From Myxocyprinus asiaticus (Eukaryota; Chordata; Actinopteri; Cypriniformes; Catostomidae): a stretch of 64,000 nt of DNA. The translations under genes and the position numbers were made by a program. The notes beneath the pieces are model-generated. The model did not search any database. It was not told the DNA's origin and saw only the letters and a list, made by a program, of their open reading frames with translations. This document shows, piece after piece, positions 25,301-37,900 of the stretch. The stretch's first letter is position 1. Each line of letters begins with the position of its first letter. Location: positions 34,243,501-34,307,500 of the forward strand of contig NC_059365.1 of assembly GCF_019703515.2 (NCBI RefSeq), read 5' to 3'.

Positions 25301-28300
25301 TTTATATGGTGGGATCGTGGAGGGTAGGTAGTGAGGTTTTGAATATGTAAGTTATAAATTATTATTATTTTTTTTTTTTTTTAAATGCATTGTCCAAAAA
25401 AAGCTGGAGTGTATCATTCTTGGTTTGTCTCCTGTATGTTGGCAAGGAAATGTATGCTTGTCCATGATATCTACATTCATATAGTTGCCTTCTGTTACTA
25501 AATTAAGCACTATGGGTTGGGAATGATGTGCCATATATGGAAATTCCTTTGTCAATGGCTTTCATCACGAAGAAAGTTTAATACATTTTTGACAGGCAGT
25601 TAAGACTTGCCTTGCAGCAAGAGCTTAGTGGAGGGAAACGATTTTAACCTCTCTTAACTCTGTGCTTGAATCAGCTCTCATCCTTCAATATGTTTGCAAA
25701 ATTATTTTCAACTTTTGTAAACAGTTTTTTGGAAATAAAATAAGCCTAATGGCTAAGTACTTAAGTACGCAAATACAGTGTGGATTTCGTTCTTAACCTG
25801 TAAGGTACGAGAAGCTGTGCTATGTTGTGAATATAGTCAGAGACTAAAAACGGTTCAAGGAACGAAAAACTGAAAATGAGCAGAATTTTTAGCAGAATGT
25901 AACCGAAAACCGGAACAAAGTGATTTTCAATTGTTCTGGAGTGAAAATGTTTTTTTTTTTTTTTTTAAATGCTGAAAACCAGTTTGTTTTGTTCAGATAA
26001 TTTTTTTTTCATGAAACTAAAGGCCAAAGGGTTTATCACAGTATAGTTTTGGAATTACACCACTTCATGTTGCCTGAAAATATTAAACGTGCTTTGAACC
26101 TGAAGGAAACTGCTGCATTACACATTTCTTTGCCTAATTGTCCATTGTGGATGATGTATTCTGTGAATGAAGACCTTTTTAACATTAATGTATAAATACT
26201 ACTTATACATGTATGGCTAATTCAGATACAAGGAAAACATTATTAGATGTAAAAAGTACTTCTCAGTTGTTTCCAGGTCTTCACTGAATTATTATTAGAT
26301 ATGATTAATACAGATTTAATGCTGTTGGGTTTTGACTCAGAAGCAGATCTGTACAATTTTATTTAACTGTTAATGAACTGTATGCTTGTTATGATTTTGT
26401 AATCGTTATTTTTTTGGTTTCTTTTGAAGCATGTGGCTTATTTTGAGCTTGTTTTTCCAGACCAGATTGCTTGTTTCTCTTGTGAGATCTGGCCATGCTA
26501 CACACCACAATAAGTGGTGTACAATTTACACCACTTAGCTCAGAGTACTGTAATAAAAAAAAAAAAAAAACCTTATTAACATTTTCTTTTATTTTGTTCT
26601 AACCGGTAACCATTTGGAAAGGAGGCTGCGGAACTTTTGAACCAGAATGAAAAAATTACGTTTTTGCTCAGAACTAACCGAAATGAAAAACATTTCATTT
26701 TTAGTCCCTGAATATAGTCACGACAAAAGGGCATATTTAGACATGAAGTGCAGCAAGTCTTTCAGCGGCAACCGTGACTGATCAGGATATAGATTGGCAT
26801 TGGCATAAATGTTGTTATTGAATAAATATTAAAGGGATAGTTCTCGCACTCATGTCATGCTGTTCCAGACCCATATTACTTTCTCTCTTCAGTGGAACAC
26901 AAAATGAGATTTGGCACAATGTTAGCCTCATTCACTTTTTCCATACAGTCAAAGTAAATGGTGACTGAGGCTAAAATCTGTTTGTGTTCCATTAAGGAAA
27001 ATTAAATGGGTTTTGAACAATATGAGGGCGTGTAAATGATGACAGAATTTTCATTTTAGGGCGAACTACCTGTTCATGATACAATAGTTCACCCAAAAAT
27101 TTAAATTGTCATTTACTTACCCTCATGCCATCCCAGATATGACTTTCTCATATCTGGAATGGCACAACTCAAAGATTTTTAGAAGAATATCCCTGCTTTA
27201 GAAGACAGATTAAACCACTGGAGTCTTATGGATTGCCTTAGTGCTTTTTGGAACCTTAATGTTTTGGTCACAATTCATTTGCATTGTATGGACCTACAGA
27301 GCTGAGATATTCTTCTAAAAATCTTTGTGTTGTGCAGAAGAAAGTCAGTCATGCACATCTGAGATTGTATGAGGGTGAGTAAATGATGAATTATTTTTGG
27401 GTGAACTATCCCTTTAAAGAAACAGATTTTCATTAAATCATTATTTTTAGTCAATTTATGAGGTGCCATCCTTTCGCTAGAATATACAGTCCTTTATGTA
27501 AAATTATATTAACAGATGATCTCAATGGGTGCTGCGCAGTGACACATAATAGCAAGATTAACAGGTGTTTTACATCATAGCTGTTTATGTATCATTTAGC
27601 ACACCAGGAATGCGGTATTGACCAATTATCTATTTTATTATACATGAATGCATTGTTAATTTTTCCTGAATCTATGATTTAGTTTTATTTAATGAACAAG
27701 TTTTTGTAGAAATGATAGTCTGATTCTACCTACATTCCACAAATAAGTGAGATGTATGCATGTTGCTATTTTTCTCTCGAGTTTAAATATAGATGCAGTT
27801 ATTGCTGTAGGGAGGCTGGTTAATTTGCAGTACAATGAAGTAGGGCTGGGCTAACTATTTATCAAAAAAAAAAAAAAAAGGAATCTACCGATGATAAGCT
27901 TTTGAGTATTTTTCGATATTTGGCCTATGTACTACATTTATTTGATTAGGTGTGTGTCGGGAAAAATGCAAGTAGTTCGGCAAAAATATACACAAACTAG
28001 CTAACTAAATGACAGTCATGAAATCAGCCGATTATTAGCTGGCTAGCGTCTACCTATCCCTGCTATCACATAAACCAGCTAGCTATCCGGCTAATATGAT
28101 ATCAGTGTGTACCAGACAAAACAGCACTGACAGTTCAATACAGATATTGACTGAACACAACAGCAACTACGACATTAACACCATTGCTGTTTATGTACTA
28201 TTTAGTTTATAACACTGTCTGCTAATTTTTTGACAGACAAGGAAGTCTTTCAGTGGATGTAATGATTTTAGGCTTCAGCAATTACGTCGTGTAGCTGACA

Positions 28301-31300
28301 CGCATCGGGCCAAAACCAAGAAGAACATTGTCGGAAACTTAAAATGAATGTCAAACGTCCATTAGAAGAGTCAAACGTCCGCTGAAGATGATGAAATTGT
28401 GGCTAAAAGTGTTCACACACCTTACGTAGGATTAAATCTGAAACTTTCTTGAGGCCTAACAAATGTGTGGAATGCATTTCCTTCCCCATTAATGGTATGA
28501 AATGTATATTGTGATAACTATCGATATCGAATGATATTAAATAAAATACAATATTGTGCTCTTCCCTTATCTTTTTCCTCTTGCATAAGGCTTAAAGTCG
28601 ACACTCTACAGGGGCTGTAAAAAGTGGCAGCTTGGATCTACCCATCTTCCTCCCCTCTCAATTGCATTCTCATATACCAGCATTCATTCAGGTGCTTTCT
28701 TTTGTAAATGCTTTTACATTGTAGTCATTTCAATGGACCCTTTTCACATTTCTGGGTTTGAAATGTGGAAGTAAACTATTGCAAGGTAAACATCGATAGC
28801 GGTGAATTTTAGACTACAGCGAAAACTATTTTTATTCGTTTGCTCCAACAGCAAAAGAAAAATCCGCTATTACGTTTCCACAACTTTTCACAAAAGGAAA
28901 AGAATAGAGCGCGCTGGATTACGACAGTCAAAAGAGAGAATATGCCAAATTTACTCTCACTTCCTCTGAAGCTGTATTAGAAACATCACAGGTGTGGTAA
29001 CAAATATTTTTAAAGAAATTCCAGAGTAGTGTAACACAAAGCATAATGTTATACATTTACACAATCATTTACATAAAATCTTAAAGTTTGCTAGATTTAC
29101 ACTGCTAAATAAGGGTATACTCACACTAGACAATCTGTTCTGTGCCCGAGCACGTTTGACCCCCAAATTCCAGTTCGTTTGACTAGTGTGATCACTCCGT
29201 ACTGTGTCCGGGCACGGTATGCTGAACCGTGCTTTGGAAGAGGTGGGCTCGGGCACGGTTCAGTTGGCTCAGGCATGGTACGCATCTTGTGTGATCGCTA
29301 ACCATGACTGAGCACGGAACTCAAAACATGACGTCAATGATGTGACTGAGTAAAGGGATCACTTTGGTCTACGGCATAGGTGCAGTGTTTACTTGAAATT
29401 TGGGCAGACGAGAGTATACAGGAACAACTGGATACAACACACAAGAACTACGAGATATTTGGTAAAATTTGCGACTGTCTTTGTGCTCGTGGATACCAAA
29501 GAACCATTGAGCAATGACATAAGCTAAAAAAAATTGCAGGTTCAGTATCTGAAGGTACGGAATGCACTCCGTAAATCTGGCAGCTTGTCGGATGAGAAGG
29601 ATAAATTCCAGTGGTACAATGCTGTCGACAATTAGGCATGTGAGAGGGTCTTGTGTCACCATGCCCCAAACGACTCAAAATAAGCCACAAAGTAACGTTA
29701 CAATGATGGACTCCATTGTGCTCTGCAAGAGCGCTTCCTGTTTTCTTCAAAACAAAAAGTTGCATCGTAATGACGCAAGCGTGCTCTGGCCTGGAGCGTT
29801 AAGTGCATTGCAAATGCAGGGGAGTGGGGAGGGGGGCAATCGTGGTTGGGCATGGTACAAGGCAGTCGGGCCAAGTGTGAGATTGCCCTAAGAGACAGTA
29901 ACATCACAGTCTGCGAAAAGGGTCTATTGTTGGAGGCCCTTCTGGTAACCTGCATACATCACAGGAGTACTCCACAGTTTCCTATTTGTTAATTTTTCCC
30001 TTTTTTTCTATCCTGAAAGACACATGTTGACTTTGAAACTCTTAGATTGCAGAAAGAGCAGCAACTTGGCTCTGAGTTTCAGCACTTGGTCGCAGAAACA
30101 CGGTAGAGGTTCGGTTTTTATACCGTGAAATGCCTCGTTCCTGAAATGGGCTAAAAATAGAACAAGCTTAGTTTTATTGCCTCAAGGTCTTGTTCTCAGA
30201 GGTTCCTGGCTGCTCAAGGAAAGCTGAGATTTTGCTGGGACTAAACTGCCATGTGTGACAGAGAATGAGAGAGAGAGAGACAGGGAGAAAGAAAAAGACA
30301 GAAGACAGACACACGTGTTGGTGTTGCAAGTTAATTACACATGTTGTGTATTATTTACCCCCAAATACTAGTTTATTACTAGCTATTGTTTTTTTTTTAC
30401 ATCATTGTCCATTATTTTGGCTTAAATTAAAATTTAATATGATTTTACGCGTGTAAGGAAGTCAAACCTTTAAGCCAACTTTTTTTATGGGCCTTTTTTA
30501 ATTTGTGTTAATGTTCCCCAATGCATTGAATTCAAGCTGCCTTTACACTGCATCCAAGAAACGACAGAAAACAAGTCATGTCGCACAGGGGCTGCATGGG
30601 TTTCCGACCAGATGCAGAATTTTGGAATTTGATATGAGCTTTGGATGCATTCAAAATATTTCTGCTTGTGCAACTAGACTGTATGCGCCCACCCGACCAG
30701 ATGTGATGCATTCCATTCAAAATTATGATGACTATGATGGCCTTAATAAATTGAGGGTTAAGGCCTTTGCGCACCAAATGCAAATTGTTTGCTGTGATTT
30801 CTTGCTGTGATTTAACATTTTGAATAAAAACAAATAAATAAAAAAAAAAAAACTAATCCAATTAAGCCATTCACACCTGGAATATTTGCGAACTGACATA
30901 GCAAGTTTTCTTTTTTTTTTTTTCGCCTGTCAATGAAATGCCCTGACCAATAAAATATGAGCTTTGGATTATGTGTCAGGAGCCTTGGAAGTTACCAAAA
31001 CCAGTGCAACGGGTGGCACTAAAGCACAGAAAGCCATTTTGACCACACTGAAGTAACTCCTGGGAATAAATCCTGATCCAGCATTGAGGATGTGTATTTC
31101 ATTTGCATCAAATGCATAAAAAAAATAAAATAAATAAATAAATATTGTCATGAGTTTTCTTTACATGCAAATTATATTGCTGCATCACTGCCTTGCACTC
31201 CTTATAAATGAACTCTTATCTGATGTGGAATGTTTTAATAATGTATTCCATATTGCTGTATTTTTTCCTTTGCATTTAATTTTATGTGAGTTCTCTTATC

Positions 31301-34243
31301 TCTAATATATATATATATAGTGTAGGCACGTACGTACGTTGATTTTGAAAATATGACTGATCATCTTTTATTTAAGGGTAGTGATCATATGAAGCCATTT
31401 ATTATCACATAGTTGTTTGGCTCCTTTTTAAATCATAATGATAACAGAAATCACCCAAATGGCCCTGATCAAAAGTTTACATACCCTTGAATGTTTGGCC
31501 TTGTTACAGACACACAAGGTGACACACACAGGTTTAAATGGCAATTAAAGGTTAATTTCCCACACCTGTGGCTTTTTAAATTGCAATTAGTGTCTGTGTA
31601 TAAATAGTCAATGAGTTTGTTAGCTCTCACATGGATGCACTGAGCAGGCTAGATACTGAGCCATGGGGAGCAGAAAAGAACTGTCAAAAGACCTGCGTAA
31701 CAATGTAATGAAACTTTATAAAGATGGAAAAGTATATAAAAAGGTATCCAAATCCTTGAAAATGCCAGTCAGTATTGTTCAGTCACTTATTAAGAAGTGG
31801 AAAATTCAGGGATCTCTTGATACCAAGCCAAGGTCAGGTAGACCAAGAAAGATTTCAGCCACAACTGCCAGAAGAATTGTTCGGGATACAAAGGAAACCC
31901 ACAGGTAACCTCAGGAGAAATACAGGCTGCTCTGGAAAAAGACGGTGTGATTGTTTCAAGGAGCACAATACGACGATACTTGAACAAAAATTAGCTGCAT
32001 GGTCGAGTTGCCAGAAAGAAGCCTTTACTGCGCAAATGCCACAAAAAAGCCCGGTTACAATATGCCCGACAACACCTTGACACGCCTCACAGCTTCTAGC
32101 ACACTGTAATTTGGAGCGACGAAACCAAAATAGAGCTTTATGGTCACAACCATAAGCACTATGTTTGGAGAGGGGTCAACAAGACCTATAGTGAAAAGAA
32201 TACCATCCCCACTGTGAAGCAGGGTGGTGGCTCACTGATGTTTTGGGGGTATGTGAGCTCTAAAGGCACGGGGAATCTTGTGAAAATTGATGGCAAGATG
32301 AATGCAGCATGTTATCAGGAAATACTGGCAGACAATTTGCATTCTGCACGAAAGCCGCGCATGGGACACTCTTGGACTTTCCAGCACGACAATGACCCTA
32401 AGCACAAGGCCAGAAAAAGTTGATGGTTCTAGAGTGGCCATCACAGTCTCCTGACCTTAATATTATCAAGCCACTCAAACGTGCGGTTCATGCAAGATGA
32501 CCAAAGACTTTGCATGACCTGGAGGCATTTTGCCAAGAAGAATGGGCAGCTATACCACCTGCAAGAATTTGGGGCCTCATAGACAACTATTACAAAAGAC
32601 TGCATGCTGTCATTGATGCTAAAGGGGGCAATACACAGTATTAAGAACTAAGGGTATGCAGACTTTTGAACAGGGGTCATTTCATTTTTTTCTTTGTTGC
32701 CATGTTTTGTTTTATGATTGTGCCATTCTGTTATAACCTACAATTGAATATGAATCCCATAAGAAATAAAAGAAATGTGTTTTGCCTGCTCACTCATGTT
32801 TTCTTAAAAAATGGTACATACAGTATATTACCAATTCTCCAAGGGTATGCTAACTTTTGAGCACAACTGTATGTATGTGTATATATGTGTGTTTGTGTGT
32901 GTGTGTGTGTATATATATCACACACACTGGTGGCCAAAAGTTTGGAATAATGTACAGATTTTGCTCTAATGGAAAGAAATTGGTACTTTTATTCACCAAA
33001 GTGGCATTCAACTGATCACAGTGTATTGTCAGGACATTAATAATGTGAAAAATTACTATTACAACTTGAAAATTTGAAAAACTTGACATTCTTAAACTAC
33101 TTCAAAGAGTTCTCATCAAAAAATCCTCCACATGCAGCAATGACAGCTTTGCAGATCCTTGGCATTCTAGCTGTCAATTTGTCCAGATACTCAGGTGACA
33201 TTTCACCCCACACTTCCTGTAGCACTTGCCATAGATGTGGCTGTCTTGTCGGGCACTTCTCACGCACATTACAGTCGAGCTGATCCCACAAAAGCTCAGT
33301 GGGGTTAAGATCCATAACACTCTTTTCCAGTTATCTGTTGTCTAATGTCTGTTTCTTTGCCCGCTCTAACCTTTTCTTTTTTTGTTTTTCTGTTTCAAAA
33401 GTGGCTTTTTCTTTGCAATTCTTCCCATAAAGCAGGGGTGTCAAACTCAGTTCCTGGAGGGCCACAGCCCTGCAGAGTTTAGTTCCAGCCCTGCTCCAAA
33501 ATGCCTCCTTGTAATCTTCAAGCACTCCTGAAGACCTTGATTAGCTGCTTTAGGTGTGTTTAATTAGGGTTGGAGCTAAATTCTGCTGGACTGTGGCCCT
33601 CCAGGAACCGAGTTTGACACCCCTGCCATAAGGCTTGTACCCCTCAGTCTTCTCTTTGCTGTTGTACATGAAACTGGCGTTGAGCAGGTAGAATTCAATG
33701 AAGCTGTCAGCTGAGGACATGTGAGGCATCTATTTCTCAAACTAGAGACTCTGATGTACTTTATCCTCTTGTTTAGTTGTACATCTGGCCTTCCACATCT
33801 CTTTCTGTTTCTGTTAGAGCCAGTTGTCCTTTGTCTTTGAAGACTGTCGTGGACACCTTTTGTATGAAATCTTAAGTGTTTTGGCAATTTCAAGCATTGT
33901 ATAGCCTTCATTCCACAAAACAATGATTGACTGAGTTTCTAGAGTAAGCTGTTTCTTTTTTGCCATTTTTGACCTAATATTGACCTTAAGACATGCCAGT
34001 CTATTGCATACTTTGGCAACTCAAAAACAAACACAAAGACAATGTTAAGATTAATTTAACGAACCAAATAGCTTTCAGCAGTGTTTGATATAATGACAAG
34101 TTATTTACTAGTACCAAATTAGCAATGTAGCATGATTATTCAAGGATAAGGTGTTGGAGTGATGGCTGCTGGAAATGGGGCCTGTCTAGATTTGATCAAA
34201 AATTACTTTTTCAAATAGTGGTGGTGCTGTTTTTTTACATCAG

Positions 34244-34338
<95 letters not shown>

Positions 34339-34865
34339 CAACTGGTCAAAAGTTTTGAAAAAACACTTGACTGAAATGTTTCTCATGATCTTAAAAATCT
34401 TTTGATCTAAAGGCATATGCTTAAATGTTTGAAATTAGTTTTGTAGACAAAAATGTAATTGTGCCACCATATTAATTTATTTAATTATAAAACGAAAATT
34501 TAATAATAAAAAAAAATAGTTTTTGAAATTGATGACTTGGACCAAATAATAAAGAAAAGCAGCCAATAAGTGCCCAACATAGATGGGAACTCCTTCAATA
34601 CTGTTTAAAAATCATCCCAGGGTGATACCTCAAGAAGTTGGTTGAGAAAATGTCAAGAGTACATGTCTGCAAATTCTAGGCAAAGGGTGACTACTTTGAA
34701 GATGCTCAAATATAACACAGTTTTGATTTATTTTGGATTTTTAGTCACAACATAATTCCCATAGTTCCATTTGTTATTCCATAGTTTTGATGACTTCACT
34801 ATAATTCTAAAATGTGAAAAAATATAGATATAATAAAGAATGAGTGTTTCAAAACTTTTGACCAG

Positions 34866-34952
<87 letters not shown>

Positions 34953-37900
34953 CACACACACACACACACACAGTTGAAGTCAGAAGTTTACATACACTTA
35001 GGTTGAAGTCGTTAGAACAATTTTTTTTTTTTAACTTTCCACATATATAATATTAGCAAACTAAGTCATTTAGGACATCTTTGTGCATGACATGAATAAT
35101 TTTTCCAACAATTGTTTACAGACAGATTGTTTCACTTTTAATTGACTATATAAAAATTGCAGTGGGTCAGAAGTTTACATACACTTAGTGAACTGTACCT
35201 TTAAGTAGCTTGGCAAATTCCAGAAAATGATGTCAAGCCTTTAGACAATTAGCTTCTGATAGGAGGTGTACTGAATTGGAGGTGTACCTGTGGATGTATT
35301 TTAAGGCCTACCTTCCAACTCAGTGCCTCTTTGCTTGACATCATGGGAAAATCAAAAGAAATCAGCCAACACCTCAGAAAAAAAAATTTGGACCTCCACA
35401 AGTCTGGTTCATGCTTGGGAGCAATTGCCAAATGCCTGAAGGTACCACGTTCATCAGTACAGACAATATTATGCAAGTATAAACACCATGGGACCACTCA
35501 GCCATCATACTGCTCAGGAAGGAGATGCATTTTCTCTCCTAGAGATGAACATATTTTGGTGCAAAAAGTTCATATCAATCCCAGAATAACAGCAAAGGAC
35601 CTTGTGAAGATGCTGGAGAAAACAGGTGGACAAGTATCTATATCCACAGTAAAATCAGTCTTATATCGACATAACCTAAAAGGCTGCTCAGCAAGGAAGA
35701 AGCCACTGCTTGAAAACCACCATAAAAAAGCCAGACTACAGTTTGCAAGTGCACATGGGGACAAAGATCTTACTTTTTGGAGAAATTTCCTGTAGTCTGA
35801 TGAAACAAAAATTAAACTTTTTGGCCATAATGACCATCGTTATGTTTGGAGGAAAAAGGGTGAGGCTTGCAAGCTGAAGAACACCATCCCAACCATAATA
35901 CATGGGGGTGGAAGCATCATGTTGTGGAGGTGCTTTGCTGCAGGAGGGACTGGTGCACTGCACAAAATAGATGGCACCATGAGGAACGAAAATTATGTGG
36001 ATATATTTAAGCAAAATCTCAAGACATCAGCCAGAAAGTTAAAGCTCAGTCACAAATGGGTCTTCCAAATGGACAATGACCCCAAGCATACCTCAAAAGT
36101 TGTGGCAAAATGGCTTAAGGACAAAAAAGTCAAGGTATTGGAGTGGCCATTACTAAGCTCTGACCTCATTCCAATAGAAAATTTGTGAGCAGAACTGAAA
36201 AAGTGTGTGCGGCCTACAAACCTGACTCGGTTACACCAGTTCTGTCTAGAGGAATGGGCCAAAATTCCAGCAACTTATTGTGGATGGCTACCCAAAAAGT
36301 TTGACCCAAGTTAAACAATTTAAAGGCAATGCTACTAAATACTAACAAAGTGTATGTAAACTTCTGACCCACTGGGAATGTGATGAAAGAAATAAAAGCT
36401 GAAATAAATCATTTTCTCTACTATTATTCTGACATTTCACATTCATAAAATAAAGTAGTGATCCTAACTGACCTAAGACAGGGAATGTTTTCTATGATTA
36501 AATGTCAGGAATTGTGAAAAATGAGTTTAAATGTATTTGACTAAGGAGTATGTAAATGTCTGATTTCTACTAATATATATATATCTTTGACTTAAAAAAA
36601 TCATGGATCTTTCTACTATAAAAACTTACTGTAATTTCAGAACTCAAATTAATCCCCAATTGCTTGTGAACCAGTTATAATACAATTCAAGCTTTGCAAA
36701 GGAACTGTTAAGTTCCATTCATGTATATTTCAAATGTCTGACTATTTGATAGTTTATGGTGCAGACATCCTATTTACACCGGTCACTTCCGTTGACACAC
36801 CACAATGGCTTGAGGCTGTCTACACCAGGCACTTCGAAACAGTTTCTAAACAGTTTGTGGTGTTAGCAGTAGTAGCGCCAGCACATGCAGCGCAAAATGG
36901 AACGGGACATCTGTTTACTGTCAGCGCAACATGCCGCAATGGACGCTTCCATGGTAGACAGCATCATTGATTATAATGGGTATTAATGTTTTTGACACGA
37001 CAGGACACAACTCTCGTGTCTGGTGTAGACGGGGTGTGAGTGTTAACAGTTGTACTTAAAGGAATAGTTCACCCAAAAATGAACGTGCTGATAATTTACT
37101 CACCCTCAGGCCATCCAAGATGTATCTGAGTTTCTTTCTTCATCAAAACAGAATTTAAGACTTTTCATTTCAGGCCTCCTCCTTTAAACAATACAGGTGA
37201 ATGTCCTCCATTTTTTTGACAGTCCAAAATTTATATTTAGGGTGCATTAAAATAATCCACACGACTCCAAATAAACAAATAAAATTCTTCTGAACGCAAA
37301 CGATTGATTATTTTTAGAAACAAAACAATACTTATATACTTTTTAACTACAAATGTTTGGTTCCGTACATCTGTGATGTGCGCTCATGAGGGATGATGTA
37401 AGCTCGTTGGTAAGGTCACACGTCACATGGAGGAAGTGCGTCCATATGTTCAACAAAATCAAACACCGTAATGTCAATCTGGGGTTTGGTAGCAAACCTC
37501 ATCTTACATAACCAACAACCCTCAACATTCTTTAAAGCTTAATTTTCATTTCATGATCTTTCTATATTTCTCAAGGGACTGCATGCTTTAACATTGCGAT
37601 TTGTGATTGGCTTTTCTCTTGCAACAAATACAGTCCATTGCAAACAAGTTGAAATATCATTACACTGCCTCTAGAGGGTGAAATGTGACAGTCGTTTGCG
37701 AATATCAGAGAAAAAATAATGTTTTAATGCAACTCAAATTTCAAATATATTTAAACTTTGACCCAATTTTCCAATAAACTTTTGAAGCCAATGATTACCA
37801 GACAATTCACATGTATGTATCCCAGTGTGAGCCGTGTTCTTTGGAAAATTCAACCATAACAGAAGAGGTAATAAGGCCTGTTGTGATTATTAAATAATCG

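Larger units (their letters stand above)
32924..34240 (-). mobile_element. Tc1/mariner element on minus strand, internally deleted and interrupted
   Basis: The left end CACTGGTGGCCAAAAGTTTG and AATTGGTACTTTTATTCACCAAAG belong to a common fish Tc1 family. The other end stops abruptly at TTTTTTACATCAGTAATATA, where a long TA/CA microsatellite takes over, so the second terminal repeat is lost. A 193-bp hAT-like element sits in the remaining coding region. Confidence 0.75.

Noticed and set aside
29562..29891. Overlapping 85-109-codon frames on both strands
   Set aside because: They lie inside a non-autonomous TIR element and have no motif.
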